From the NCBI RefSeq assembly GCF_018729255.1, contig NZ_CP076061.1, positions 1,860,001-1,924,000 on the forward strand: DNA of 64,000 nucleotides, read 5' to 3'. Every line of letters starts with the position of its first letter. The first letter of the stretch is position 1. This document shows positions 1 to 8,650 of the stretch, piece by piece. The stretch comes from Cupriavidus sp. EM10. GTDB taxonomy: Bacteria > Pseudomonadota > Gammaproteobacteria > Burkholderiales > Burkholderiaceae. The notes below the pieces were generated by a model. It did not search any database. It had not been told where the DNA came from and saw only the letters and a list, made by a program, of their open reading frames with translations. Both the position numbers and the translations under genes were made by a program.

Positions 1-436
1 ACGTATAGAGCAGTGCCGCGGTACCGATTCGCTTCGACGCTACCCAAATGCCCGTGGCAATGGCGAACCAGAGCATGGCGTGGTCGCTGGGAAAAGCGCT
101 CCACGTGCGGATCCTGTCTTCGGACGACATGGGGAAGTGCAGGCCGAGCTGTGGATTGGCGAACGGCCGGAGGCGAAACGGTACCCAATGGGCGAGCAGG
201 CGGCCAATCGCCAGCGCGCATAACCCGGCCACTACAGTCGCGACGATGATCTCGCGGTTGCGGTCGCGCTGGGCGGGGTCCGTCCCGTCGAACCAGAGCC
301 ACCAGAGGATAGCGACAAGCGGCACGCCACGCAGGAGGTAGAACTGCGTGGTCGCCATGGCCATTCGATCAAACAGTTCCGAGCGGAACGCAAACTGGTT
401 CAGTGCGTGCAACAGGCTGGCATCGAAGGAATTCAT
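1..436 (-). CDS. PAP2-family phosphatase, N-terminal part (cut by window edge)
   Basis: This open frame starts at an ATG at 436-434 and runs off the left edge, giving 145 codons. The protein is membrane-like, with hydrophobic stretches near residues 32-48, 64-85 and 120-132. Motif FRLRPF (residues 87-92) and PSDHA (116-120) match the first two conserved blocks of the PAP2 phosphatase superfamily (K-x6-RP and PSGH). The third block (SR-x5-H) would lie beyond the edge. Family members dephosphorylate lipid phosphates such as undecaprenyl diphosphate or phosphatidate at the membrane. The substrate cannot be decided from this fragment. No promoter is evident in the 155 bp that separate it from the next gene. 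Confidence 0.75.
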   Translation of the reverse strand, partial: MNSFDASLLHALNQFAFRSELFDRMAMATTQFYLLRGVPLVAILWWLWFDGTDPAQRDRNREIIVATVVAGLCALAIGRLLAHWVPFRLRPFANPQLGLHFPMSSEDRIRTWSAFPSDHAMLWFAIATGIWVASKRIGTAALLYT

Positions 437-591
437 GGCGGCTCTTGGCGGCACTCCGGATGAGGGATTCTGGAGCCGGAGTATAGGATTGCAGCCGCCG
501 CCTTGGATGCTTTCTCCGCGGGCGCCATGTTGGGTTCACCACACTGGTTAATCAGGCGTTAATCTGCCGCAGACCCCCTTGTCCCGGCGTT

Positions 592-1650
592 TCAAATCCG
601 GCCGCAGGTTAATCCGGACGCGCATTCCTGCGCTTCTTTCCAGAGGCGCTGCGTGAGAAGCCCCGCGTCTTCCTCACGCGCCATTGCTGCCGCTTCGCCC
701 GCCCACAGGATCGAGAAATCGCCATGCCCGGCTTTTTCGTAGGCGAAGCGCAGCGGATCGACCGCCCCGGTCGCTAACGGAAAGCCTGGTGCCGTGGCGT
801 TCATAGGCCCGAGTTCGCGCATGAAGCGGGTCAACAATCCACGCGCCGGGCGCCCGGTGTAAAGATTCGTCAATCGCGTCATGTCGTCCCGCGCGGAGCG
901 CAGGGCTGCGCGGTGGATGCCGGACCTGCCGGCCTGAGGTGTCATCAGGTAGGCCGTTCCCAACTGCACGGCACTCGCACCCAAGGCAAACGCTGCGGCA
1001 ATCCCCCTGCCGTCCGCAATCGCCCCGGCGGCGATAACGGGTACGCGTACTGCGTCCACGATTTGCGGTAGCAGCGCGAATAGCCCAGGCTGTGCGTCGA
1101 TGTCCGAAGTGAGAAACATGCCACGATGGCCACCGGCCTCTGCGCCCTGCGCGATGATGGCGTCTACACCGCGGCTTTCCAGCCAGCGCGCCTCTTCGAC
1201 CGTCGTCGCGGACGACAGAATCATCGCCCCGGTATCCCTTGCCCGCGCAAGCAAGCGCTCTTCGGGGAGCCCGAAATGGAAGCTGATCACAGCCGGACGC
1301 AAGTCTTCGACGACTTCGCACATCGCGTCATCGAACGGCGCTCTACCGGGTCCTTTCTGGGCAGCCGACAGGTCGAGGCCAACTTCCTTGTAATAGGGGC
1401 CAAGCAGTTCGAGCCATTTCGCGTCAACTTCCTCATCGGGCGCCGGAGGCGTATGGCAAAAGAAATTGACGTTGAACGGCGCCGGGGTTTCCGCACGAAT
1501 TAACGCGATCTGCTCTCGCAGTTGTGCTGGAGTGAGCGCTGCACAAGCAAGGGAGCCCAAACCCCCCGCCTGGCAGACTGCGATGGTGAGAGGACTCAGG
1601 GAGCCGACCATCGGCGCCTGGATGAGGGGAAGGCGGGAAGAGAGCATCAT
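592..1650 (-). CDS. Nitronate monooxygenase-like FMN enzyme (2-nitropropane dioxygenase family)
   Basis: A 352-residue TIM-barrel flavoprotein. The N-terminus LPLIQAPMVG is the classic start of the NMO fold, and AQGAEAGGHRG (residues 167-177) is the FMN-phosphate motif; its His is the usual catalytic base. Family members oxidise alkyl nitronates such as propionate 3-nitronate to aldehydes or ketones and nitrite. The start is set at the tandem ATG ATG at 1650-1645 because the family begins there; the frame stays open upstream to 1770 but that part has no family character. The Shine-Dalgarno is weak. The gene stands alone, downstream of the MarR-GNAT gene on the same strand. The exact substrate is inference. 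Confidence 0.85.
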   Translation of the reverse strand: MMLSSRLPLIQAPMVGSLSPLTIAVCQAGGLGSLACAALTPAQLREQIALIRAETPAPFNVNFFCHTPPAPDEEVDAKWLELLGPYYKEVGLDLSAAQKGPGRAPFDDAMCEVVEDLRPAVISFHFGLPEERLLARARDTGAMILSSATTVEEARWLESRGVDAIIAQGAEAGGHRGMFLTSDIDAQPGLFALLPQIVDAVRVPVIAAGAIADGRGIAAAFALGASAVQLGTAYLMTPQAGRSGIHRAALRSARDDMTRLTNLYTGRPARGLLTRFMRELGPMNATAPGFPLATGAVDPLRFAYEKAGHGDFSILWAGEAAAMAREEDAGLLTQRLWKEAQECASGLTCGRI

Positions 1651-1794
1651 GGTCCGTGCGTAAACTGCGTGAAAGCGCTGCCGGCAGAGACTTCGCGGAA
1701 GGTCAGGCATCCATGCTTGGCCGGGGGCAGGGCTATGGATCTTGCAAGCAGATTGTACGCCAGGCGTCACATCCAGGGCGTCTATCCTCTCCCG

Positions 1795-2786
1795 CTAATT
1801 TCGGGAGGTGACACCGTTTGCTCGTTTCCGGCTGAAACGCTGCTCGAAGACCCGTGTTCCCCATTGGCCCCCCTCGGACTCGCTGGTCAGCGTAAAGCCA
1901 AACGATTCATACAGATGGCGTGCGCAATCCAGGCCCTTGAACGTCCAGAGATATGTCTCGCCGAACTGCTGCGCGTCGACAAAGCGCATTGCCGACGTCA
2001 TCAGCTGCCGTCCAATACCGGACCCGCGCAACGCATCGTCGACGATAAACCATCGTAAATGTGCGATGCCTGTGGCTTGGTCGCCGTCGATCGCGATAGA
2101 GGCGAGGGTGCGGCCGTTCTCGACGTAGAGCCAGAGTGCCTTGCCTTCGGCGGGCAGTGCACTGGCAAACTCTGCCAGTTCGGTTGCTACCTTCTTCTCG
2201 AAAAAGCGCCAAAGCCCCAGTGTTCCGAATAGAAGCGCGCGTGGAGGCTGGCGATGTCGCCGATGCAGCCCGGCTGGTAGCCTTCGAGGATCGGCGCGGC
2301 GTCCGGTTTCGCGCCGGGCGCCTGGGCGCCGTTGTCTTGCGCCAGGGCGTCTGCATAAAGGGCAAGAGAGCGGAGCAAGGCTTGCTGGTCCACAGGAAGC
2401 AGGCGACGCAGGGCATTCGATACCTGGTCCGTTGCGAACTGGTCGATCTTTTTCTGAAGTTTCTTCCCTTCGGCCGTCAGGTACAGCTCGGTCGCGCGCG
2501 CATCGTCGCTTGAGGTGCGACGCTCCACGAATCCGGCCACTTCGAGCCGCGACACTTGCCGGCTCGTGTTCGACTTGTCCAGCCGCAGGGTGTTGCCCAA
2601 CTGCTTGGCGCTGATGCCAGGTGCCATCCCGATTTCGATGACGGCGTGTACGGCCGACGGGGCCAGATCACTATCGGCCAGGGTTGTGCGCATGAATCCC
2701 AGTTCGCGAACCAGTTTGCGAGAGAATTCACGCAGTTCGAGGATCGTCGCCTCGCGGGTCTTGGCGGGAATGTCGATCAGGTCCAT
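1795..2786 (-). CDS. MarR-GNAT bifunctional regulator/acetyltransferase (interrupted by a one-base deletion)
   Basis: The first part (2786 to about 2200) is a MarR-type winged helix: dimer helices, then recognition region AKQLGNTLRLDKSNTSRQVS and wing. The second part (to 1795) is a GNAT N-acetyltransferase with the acetyl-CoA loop RGSGIGRQL. The frames join at the T-run read as five T on the minus strand (A at 2201-2205). A sixth T restores EHWGFGAFFEKKVATELAEF, the normal linker of MarR-GNAT fusions, and removes the TAG at 2189-2187. The start ATG at 2786 has a good GGAG six bases upstream; an in-frame ATG at 2861 lies upstream of the promoter. Two palindromes in the promoter suggest autoregulation. 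What it acetylates is unknown. Confidence 0.8.
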
Positions 2787-2801
2787 GGCCACTCCATATA
2801 G

Positions 2802-2846
2802 TTGCGACTCGCAAGCAGTATTGGTTGCGAGCCGCAACTTTGTCAA
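2802..2846 (-). promoter_or_regulatory. Promoter of the MarR-GNAT gene with two MarR-type operators
   Basis: On the minus strand TTGACA (2846-2841) and AATACT (2822-2817) form a sigma70-like promoter with an 18-bp spacer. Two palindromes sit on it. GTTGCGAGCCGCAAC (2824-2838) lies in the spacer, and TTGCGACTCGCAA (2802-2814) lies just after the -10. Both share the core TTGCGA-N1-3-(T)CGCAA. Such paired dyads over a promoter are typical of self-repressing MarR proteins, and the gene downstream encodes one. Ligand and repression are inferred. Confidence 0.7.
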
Positions 2847-2891
2847 GGCTGCGTGGCCCATGCATCGTGGGCGGGGATGGCCACCCCCCTT

Positions 2892-3278
2892 TCACTGGGC
2901 AGCCCAGTGCCAGATTGCGTAGGCCCCCAAAAGCCACGCGCCGACGATGAGGGCAGCCCCAAAATAGCTCGTCGGCTTCCGATTTTGCTCCTCTAGCCAG
3001 GCGGTAGCCTGCTGTCGGCATGCGTCCAACACGTCATCAGGGATGAGGCGGACAGCCAGCCAGATGAGACCGGGCAAGAGTAGCGCGTCGTCGACATAAC
3101 CCAGCACGGGAATGAAGTCGGGAATCAGATCAATGGGACTCAGCGCATAGGCGACCACGAACACGCACAGTGCCTTCGCGACAGGCGGCGTCCTGCGGTG
3201 GCGACAGGCAAACCACAGCGTTACGCCGTCGCGCTTGATTTGCCGCGCCCAGATCCTGATGGTTTCGGTAATCTTCAT
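2892..3278 (-). CDS. DUF1232 (YkvA-like) small membrane protein
   Basis: A 128-residue protein starting MKITETIRIW. Its centre holds the DUF1232 signature: a hydrophobic helix followed by ALSPIDLIPDFIPVLGYVDD, then a second hydrophobic stretch LLLPGLIWLAVRLIP. A third membrane segment (GAALIVGAWLLGAYAIWHW) closes the protein. Family members are small membrane proteins of unknown function, common in proteobacteria. The chosen start (3278) is where family homology begins; the frame is open back to 3479, but that part is Arg-rich and lacks homology. The gene is divergent from the SulP gene with about 295 bp between them, in which I see no clear operator. Confidence 0.75.
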   Translation of the reverse strand: MKITETIRIWARQIKRDGVTLWFACRHRRTPPVAKALCVFVVAYALSPIDLIPDFIPVLGYVDDALLLPGLIWLAVRLIPDDVLDACRQQATAWLEEQNRKPTSYFGAALIVGAWLLGAYAIWHWAAQ

Positions 3279-3572
3279 CGAATGGTTCGGTATGACGGGG
3301 CGACGCACTGGCTGCCGCCATGCGTTGCGGAGATACAGTGCGGCGTTGCGCGTGGCAATGTGGATCATGAGCATCCTTCCGTCGCCATTATGGCGCGCAA
3401 AGGCCAGTCTGCATCGACGCCTTGGCGCAGGGCGGCTGCCGGCAGACGCGCGAACCGTCACAATTATCGCTTCCGCCACCAGAGCCTTGTGAAATCCCGG
3501 GCACAGTGTCTAGACTCGGACGAGAAGGCCCGCGGCCATGTTCGTGTTGCAAAGCACAAGAAGAATCCAGCG

Positions 3573-5306
3573 ATGCTACAGGCAGGAAAAGACCATCCGA
3601 AAGCGCCCGACGCGATGGCGTTCCTGTTGCCTCGCTGGCTGATTGACTATCGGCGGGAATATGTTGCCCCCGACCTTGTGGCTGGCTTGACGTCCGCGGC
3701 CGTGGTCATCCCGAAGGCGCTGGCCTATGCAACCATCGCGGGGTTGCCGGTGCAGGTTGGCTTGTACACCGTGTTCATGCCCATGCTGATGTATGCGGTG
3801 CTGGGTAGCTCGCGCACGTTGAGTGTGAGCACGACCACGACGCTGGCGATTCTGGTGGCCGCGGCGTTCGCAAGCCTGGGACCTCACCCCAGTACCCAGA
3901 CGCTGGTCACCGCGTCGGCAACGCTGACATGCCTGGTAGGCGGCCTCCTTCTTGTTGCGCGCCTGTTTCAGCTGGGGTTCCTTGCCGATTTCATTTCCGA
4001 GCCTGTCCTCGTGGGCTTCAAGGCGGGAATCGGCATTGTCATCGTGGTGGACCAGATCCCGAAATTGCTGGGCATCCATTTCGCCAAAGGGTCGTTCTTC
4101 CATAACATCGTCGCCATGCTGCAAGCCGTGCCGCATGCGTCTGTGGCCACTGCGGCCACCGGGATCGTGATGATCGGCATCCTGCTGTCCATGGAGCGTT
4201 GGCTGCCGCGTGTGCCAGCGCCGCTGGTGGCGGTCGTGATGGGCATCACCGGGGTGGCGTTCCTAGGGTTGCCTGCCCTGGGCGTGGCAATCGTGGGTGC
4301 CGTGCCAACGGGGCTGCCACCGTTGACCGTGCCGGATTTGGAGATGGCGCGGACGTTATGGCCGGCCGCGCTGGGCATTGCGCTCATGAGCTTTACGGAA
4401 AGCATCGCGGCAGGCCGTGCGTTCGTCGCAAGCGGAGAGTCATCGCCTTCGGCGAATCGTGAGCTGCTTGCCACGGGAATTGCCAATGTGGGAGGGGCCT
4501 TCTTCGGGGCCATGGCAGCGGGCGGCGGTACGACACAGACTGCCGTCAACCGGATGGCCGGTGCCCGGACGCAACTGGCGGGGCTGGTGACGGCGCTGGC
4601 TTCGCTTGGCACGATGCTGATACTGGCGCCGCTGGTCGGTCTCATGCCCGAGGCCACGCTGGCGGCGATTGTGATTGTCTATTCGATCACGCTGATCAAG
4701 CCCGCCGACTTCCGGGTCATTCTCAAGGTCCGGCGCACGGAGTTCAGCTGGGCGCTGATTGCCATGGCGGGCGTCGTCATGCTCGGTACGCTCAATGGAA
4801 TCGTCGTCGCCATCATTGCCTCGATGCTTGCGCTGGCCTATCAGACATCGGACCCGCCGGTTTACGTGCTGGGTCGCAAGCCTGACACCAACGTCTATCG
4901 GCCCCGCTCCGATGCGCATCCCACCGACGAGACCATCCCCGGCCTGCTGATGCTGCGTCCGGAGGGGCGAGTGTATTTTGCGAATGCCCGTCGCATCGGG
5001 CACAAGCTCAGGCCGCTGGTGGCGGCGTTCAGCCCCAAGGTTGTTGTCCTGGATCTGGCCGGGGTGTCCGACCTGGAGTACACCGCCCTTCATATGTTGA
5101 TCGATGCGGAGAAGAAGTTGCGCGAGGATGGGGTGCTGTTGTGGCTGGTGGGTTTGAATCCGGATGTTCTGGAAATGGTCCGCCGGTCTCCGCTTGGCGA
5201 GACGCTGACGCGTGAGCGGATGTTCTTCACCCTTGAGATTGCCGTTGCCCGGTACAACGCGTGGCAGGCTGGCGAGCGCGTGGCCGATCGCGACCCACCC
5301 CGGTAA
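3573..5306 (+). CDS. SulP-family inorganic anion transporter with STAS domain
   Basis: About 577 residues, the usual size for a bacterial SulP (sulfate permease) protein. Residues 15-440 hold some 11-14 membrane helices, with the family signature in the first ones (PKALAYATIAGLPVQVGLYT). The last ~110 residues are a cytoplasmic STAS domain (VVVLDLAGVSDLEYTALHML). SulP proteins move sulfate, bicarbonate, chloride or C4-dicarboxylates, usually with Na+ or H+. Sequence alone does not fix the anion. The ATG at 3573 precedes the first conserved segment; the frame is open far upstream but has no family content there. No carbonic anhydrase lies beside it, so a bicarbonate role has no support from context. 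Confidence 0.85.
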   Translation: MLQAGKDHPKAPDAMAFLLPRWLIDYRREYVAPDLVAGLTSAAVVIPKALAYATIAGLPVQVGLYTVFMPMLMYAVLGSSRTLSVSTTTTLAILVAAAFASLGPHPSTQTLVTASATLTCLVGGLLLVARLFQLGFLADFISEPVLVGFKAGIGIVIVVDQIPKLLGIHFAKGSFFHNIVAMLQAVPHASVATAATGIVMIGILLSMERWLPRVPAPLVAVVMGITGVAFLGLPALGVAIVGAVPTGLPPLTVPDLEMARTLWPAALGIALMSFTESIAAGRAFVASGESSPSANRELLATGIANVGGAFFGAMAAGGGTTQTAVNRMAGARTQLAGLVTALASLGTMLILAPLVGLMPEATLAAIVIVYSITLIKPADFRVILKVRRTEFSWALIAMAGVVMLGTLNGIVVAIIASMLALAYQTSDPPVYVLGRKPDTNVYRPRSDAHPTDETIPGLLMLRPEGRVYFANARRIGHKLRPLVAAFSPKVVVLDLAGVSDLEYTALHMLIDAEKKLREDGVLLWLVGLNPDVLEMVRRSPLGETLTRERMFFTLEIAVARYNAWQAGERVADRDPPR

Positions 5307-5387
5307 GTCGCGCCCGGTCACGCGCGTCAACCGGGACAAGACGAGATCGAAGCCTCCGCCGATGCGCGGAGCCATGAGGGAGGCAAC

Positions 5388-5774
5388 ATGCCGGACGGCA
5401 AGGAGACCGAGGCGACCGTGCGAATCCGGCCTCGCCATGTGGTCGAGGAGTTCATCAGGGTCCTGTGGCATCTGCGCGGCGTGCTGTTCCTCCTGTTTGT
5501 CGTCTTCCTGTTGTTATCCATGGCGATGCATCACTTTGGCGGTCCGGTCGACGCGGCCACGCACTTGCGCGCATCGGCAAGCCGGGTTGCCTACTTTTGC
5601 GCGATTACAGCGCTGACCATCGGCTACGGCGACGTGATCCCCACCACGGACACCGGCCGGGTCATTGCGGTGCTTCTTGGTGTGGTGGGGGTGCTGATCA
5701 CCGGCCTGGTCACGGCTGCGGCGGTCTACGGGGTGCAGGCCGCGGCCCATCGTGAAGGCATCCGGCCACGATAA
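5388..5774 (+). CDS. Two-helix potassium channel-like protein (Ion_trans_2)
   Basis: A 128-residue protein with one membrane helix at about residues 31-47, a pore loop carrying the K+ selectivity filter TIGYGD (77-82), and a second helix at 91-116. This is the minimal two-TM K+ channel plan. There is no RCK/TrkA-N gating domain, so a tetramer would be only a pore, or it may be gated by a partner elsewhere. The start ATG has a clear Shine-Dalgarno (GAGGGAGG) four to five bases upstream. It lies 81 bp downstream of the SulP gene and may be cotranscribed with it. K+ selectivity is inferred from the filter sequence. Confidence 0.8.
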   Translation: MPDGKETEATVRIRPRHVVEEFIRVLWHLRGVLFLLFVVFLLLSMAMHHFGGPVDAATHLRASASRVAYFCAITALTIGYGDVIPTTDTGRVIAVLLGVVGVLITGLVTAAAVYGVQAAAHREGIRPR

Positions 5775-5921
5775 GCCGGAGCGCAGTTCCTCGCCGCTGG
5801 ACAAGCGCGACTTCAGTGTCTCGGCTAGCGGCTTCGGTGGAACGAGCAGCAGGGCATCGAAGCTGTACATGTCGTCCAGGAAGAAGTCTCCGACGCCTTC
5901 GTACGCGTGGCGCAATCTCAC
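5767..5921 (-). other. Possible remnant of a coding region (unrecognised)
   Basis: The minus strand of this gap reads as a protein-like frame (GTG at 5921; EGVGDFFLDDMYSFDALLL and more) with high third-position GC. It then runs antisense into the K+ channel gene. It has a stop just upstream, no clear start or ribosome site, and I do not recognise it. It may be the tail of a decayed gene, or chance. Confidence 0.2.
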
Positions 5922-5944
5922 TGACGCTGGTCAAAAGGGAAACC

Positions 5945-5970
5945 AAAAAAAGCCCCGCATCAAGCGGGGC
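5945..5970 (-). terminator. Rho-independent terminator after the TctC gene
   Basis: On the minus strand a perfect 7-bp stem (GCCCCGC/GCGGGGC, 5952-5958 with 5964-5970) closes a 5-base loop and is followed by seven T (5951-5945). It lies about 70 bp after the stop of the TctC gene and ends the porin-receptor operon. Confidence 0.85.
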
Positions 5971-6039
5971 CATCAGTGCTACTTCCATCCGGATATGCCA
6001 GAGGCGTTGGCGCGCTCAGTCCACCTGTCAGTCGGCCGC

Positions 6040-7041
6040 TCAGTCGGCCTGGATGCCGAACTCCTTCACTAGCCGGGCATAGCGCGCGTAGTCGGCGGCC
6101 ATCAGCTTCTGCAGTACGGCCGGTTCGCCACCCACCGGGGTCACGGCAATCGTGGCCATGCGGGCCACTACGTCGGGTTGCTTCAGGATCTCGTTCACGT
6201 GGCCGTTGAGCAGGCGGACGATTTCCGGCGGCAGGTTCTTCGGGCCCAGCAGGGCCTGCCAGGCGCCGATCTCGACATCCTTGTAGCCCAGTTCGGCCAG
6301 CGTCGGCACGTTCGGTGCGAACGGCGAGCGCTTCTGGTCGGCCACGGCCAGCGGCACCAGGGTGCCGTTGCCCACGTACTGGGCCACGGCGCCGTAGGTA
6401 ACGTAGGTCATCGGCACCTGGCCGCCGAGCACGTCGACGATGGCCGGCGCCGTGCCCCGGTAGGGCACCTGCGAGATCTTCACGTTGGCCGACTTGTTGA
6501 ACAGCTCGCCCATGATGTGCATCGGCGATCCGTTGCCGGGCGTGGCATAGGTTTCGAGCTTGCCAGCCTTGGCGCGCGCCACCAGGTCGCTCATTTTGCC
6601 GATGCCGCTGTTCTTGTTCACCACCACGAACAGCGACTGCGTGCCAAGTTCGGCGATTGGCGTGAGATCGTTGAGCACGTCGTAGCTGGCGCCGGTGCCG
6701 GCCTTCAGCACCAGCGGCGCGATCGATACCGTGTTGGGCGCCAGCAGCAGCGTGTAGCCATCGGCAGCGGCGCGCGCCACATAGGCGCTGCCGATGGTGC
6801 CGGCGGCCCCGGTGCGGTTTTCCACCACCACCGACTGTTTCAGGCGCCCGGCGAGCTTTTCGGCCATCAGGCGGGCCAGCACGTCGGTGTCGCCACCGGC
6901 GGGGTAGGCCACCACGATGGTGATCGGCTTGCTGGGGTAGTTGCCTTGTGCGATGGACGGAGCGGTGCCCAGCAGCGCGGCGGTGCCGATGGCGGCGCCA
7001 ATCGCGCCCAGTACGACGCGGCGGACGAGGTTCGGTTTCAT
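6040..7041 (-). CDS. Bug/TctC-family tripartite tricarboxylate transporter substrate-binding protein
   Basis: A 333-residue secreted receptor with an N-terminal signal sequence (cleavage likely after about residue 30, ending APSIAQ). The mature part opens with YPSKPITIVVAYPAGGDTD, the typical Bug/TctC start, and has the usual two-lobed layout. Such proteins bind carboxylates or other small organics in the periplasm and hand them to TctAB or act as sensors. No tctA/tctB lies in the window, so it is an orphan receptor, common in Burkholderiales. The start is set by the signal peptide and the AAGGGA site before ATG 7041. It follows the porin gene by 13 bp, so both are probably cotranscribed from the IclR-operator promoter at about 8280. 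Confidence 0.9.
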   Translation of the reverse strand: MKPNLVRRVVLGAIGAAIGTAALLGTAPSIAQGNYPSKPITIVVAYPAGGDTDVLARLMAEKLAGRLKQSVVVENRTGAAGTIGSAYVARAAADGYTLLLAPNTVSIAPLVLKAGTGASYDVLNDLTPIAELGTQSLFVVVNKNSGIGKMSDLVARAKAGKLETYATPGNGSPMHIMGELFNKSANVKISQVPYRGTAPAIVDVLGGQVPMTYVTYGAVAQYVGNGTLVPLAVADQKRSPFAPNVPTLAELGYKDVEIGAWQALLGPKNLPPEIVRLLNGHVNEILKQPDVVARMATIAVTPVGGEPAVLQKLMAADYARYARLVKEFGIQAD

Positions 7042-7054
7042 ATCGGCGATTCCC

Positions 7055-8149
7055 TTAGAACACGTGCTTGATGCCGACCATGGCGCCAAACTGCTGGCCG
7101 CCCGGCTTCGGGTTTGCGCCGGCCTGCGCGCCGCTGACGGACATTGCCAGCGTGCCGTCGTTGTTGATGTAGCCGGCCGTGGCATACACCGCCGTACGCT
7201 TGCTAAAGTTGTACATGCCGCGCACGGCGTACAGCATCGCCTTGTTGGCGCTGTTCTGGTAGTTCAGGTAGTAGACCTGGCCGGCCAGCGTGAAGGCGGG
7301 CGTGATGTCGTAGGCCGCGCCGATGTAGTAGAGCTCCGACAGCGGCGTCGGGCTGCCCTGGTTTTCACGGCGGATCACGCCGGCACCGATCTTGGTGCGA
7401 TCCAGCAGCACGTAGCCGGCAATCGACGCGCGGTCGTCGCGCAGGCTGGCGCTGGTCAGGCCGCCAAAGGCGCCCGGGCCGCCCCGCTGCGAGTCATACG
7501 CGGCCGTGATGCCCCACCATTTCTGGTCCCAGCCGATCATGGCCGACCATTCGCGGCACTGGCTCTTGTTGGCCGGGTTTTCGCCGGCGCAGTTGGTGCC
7601 GGACGGGCTGGGGCCGGCGTTGGCCGTGTCGCGGCCAAAGCTGTACGTGGCGCCGACGGTCAGGCCGCCGAACGTGCCCTTGTAAGCCACGGCATTGTCG
7701 GCGCGGGTGTTGGGCAGGTAGCTGTCCAGCGAGCCGGAGCCGAATGCGTTCGGCCCCAGGATGTCCGGGTCGAGCGTGGCCCAGAACAGCATCGTGTACT
7801 GGCGCCCGAACGACACCTGGCCCCACTTGTTCGACGACAGGCCCACCAGCGCCTGGCGGCCGAACAGGCGGCCGCCCTGGTTGGCATTGCCCGAGTCAGG
7901 CGCAAAGCCGCCTTCGAGCACGAACACGCTCTTCAGGCCACCGCCCAGGTCCTCGGTGCCGCGCAGGCCCCAGCGCGACGGCACGGTGCCGGTCAGCGTG
8001 TTCATGCGCACCACGCTGTTGCCGGCGGCGCCGACGTTGTTGACGAATTCCACGCCGGTGTCCACCACGCCATACATGGTGACGGACTGGGCGCTGGCCA
8101 GCAGGGGCGCGGCTGCGAGCAGGCCCGCCGCGTACTTTGCGATCTTCAT
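7055..8149 (-). CDS. Gram-negative porin (Burkholderiales trimeric type)
   Basis: 364 residues with an N-terminal signal peptide cleaved after LLASA and a mature start QSVTMYGVVDTGVEF, the typical N-terminus of Burkholderiales 16-strand porins. The protein ends in the aromatic residue Phe (IKHVF), needed for Bam-dependent assembly in the outer membrane. The internal GGLKSVFVLEGGF and GRQALVGL blocks are also characteristic. It is the first gene of a unit with the TctC receptor, which suggests that it lets the substrate of the neighbouring catabolic pathway cross the outer membrane. AAGGAAAC precedes the ATG. Two IclR-type dyads lie about 85-120 bp upstream. Confidence 0.9.
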   Translation of the reverse strand: MKIAKYAAGLLAAAPLLASAQSVTMYGVVDTGVEFVNNVGAAGNSVVRMNTLTGTVPSRWGLRGTEDLGGGLKSVFVLEGGFAPDSGNANQGGRLFGRQALVGLSSNKWGQVSFGRQYTMLFWATLDPDILGPNAFGSGSLDSYLPNTRADNAVAYKGTFGGLTVGATYSFGRDTANAGPSPSGTNCAGENPANKSQCREWSAMIGWDQKWWGITAAYDSQRGGPGAFGGLTSASLRDDRASIAGYVLLDRTKIGAGVIRRENQGSPTPLSELYYIGAAYDITPAFTLAGQVYYLNYQNSANKAMLYAVRGMYNFSKRTAVYATAGYINNDGTLAMSVSGAQAGANPKPGGQQFGAMVGIKHVF

Positions 8150-8232
8150 CTACCGTTTCCTTCTCTTGTCTTGTGGGCTTCTCGTGGACGTTTCCGCCGG
8201 CAACGGTATGGGGGCTGCCGTGTTGTCCTTGT

Positions 8233-8282
8233 GTTTCATTAGTAAAACAATGAACTACATAGGAAACGTTGAGCGGAATATA
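8233..8282 (-). promoter_or_regulatory. Promoter and tandem IclR-type operators of the porin-TctC unit
   Basis: Read on the minus strand, a -10-like TATATT (8282-8277) is followed by a 15-bp dyad (GTTTCCTATGTAGTT, 8267-8253), a 4-bp spacer and a 16-bp dyad (GTTTTACTAATGAAAC, 8248-8233). The same 15+4+16 layout is found at 8616-8650 and 9630-9664. The position just after the -10 favours repression. The regulator is inferred to be one or both local IclR proteins. The rest of the 494-bp gap between the porin and hydrolase genes (8150-8643), apart from this block and the one at 8604-8650, shows me nothing clear. Confidence 0.65.
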
Positions 8283-8603
8283 GGCACGGCCAGGCAAGGC
8301 GTAGATAGGGGCGAACCCTAGTGAGGTCGTGGCGTGACAGCGTCGTGCCGGCCGCACGCCACTCTGTCGTGGGGAGCCGATGGGGCCGGCGTGGTGCGCG
8401 GCGCACTGCATTGGCACGCTGGCGACGGGGTGCGCGCGAAGTGATTTGACATGCGGGCCATGCTTGACGCGGCTTCCCGGCTGGTTGTCGCTGACCGAAC
8501 GACGACGCTTGTTCTGGGGCACCGCGCACCGGTCTCGGGCACCGCGAAAACGCGCCGGTTTTTCTCCCTGTTTACCCTGACCCACGAACCCAAAGTCTAC
8601 GCC

Positions 8604-8650
8604 TATAGTCGAGAAGTTTTATTTGCAAACCTGTATTTCATATATGGAAC
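8604..8650 (+). promoter_or_regulatory. Promoter and tandem IclR-type operators of the hydrolase gene
   Basis: CTATAGTCG with the -10-like hexamer TATAGT (8604-8609) is followed six bases later by dyad GTTTTATTTGCAAAC (8616-8630), spacer CTGT, and dyad ATTTCATATATGGAAC (8635-8650). The second dyad covers the hydrolase ATG at 8644. The same CTATAGTCG block precedes the operators at 9615. No good -35 is seen. Confidence 0.65.
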
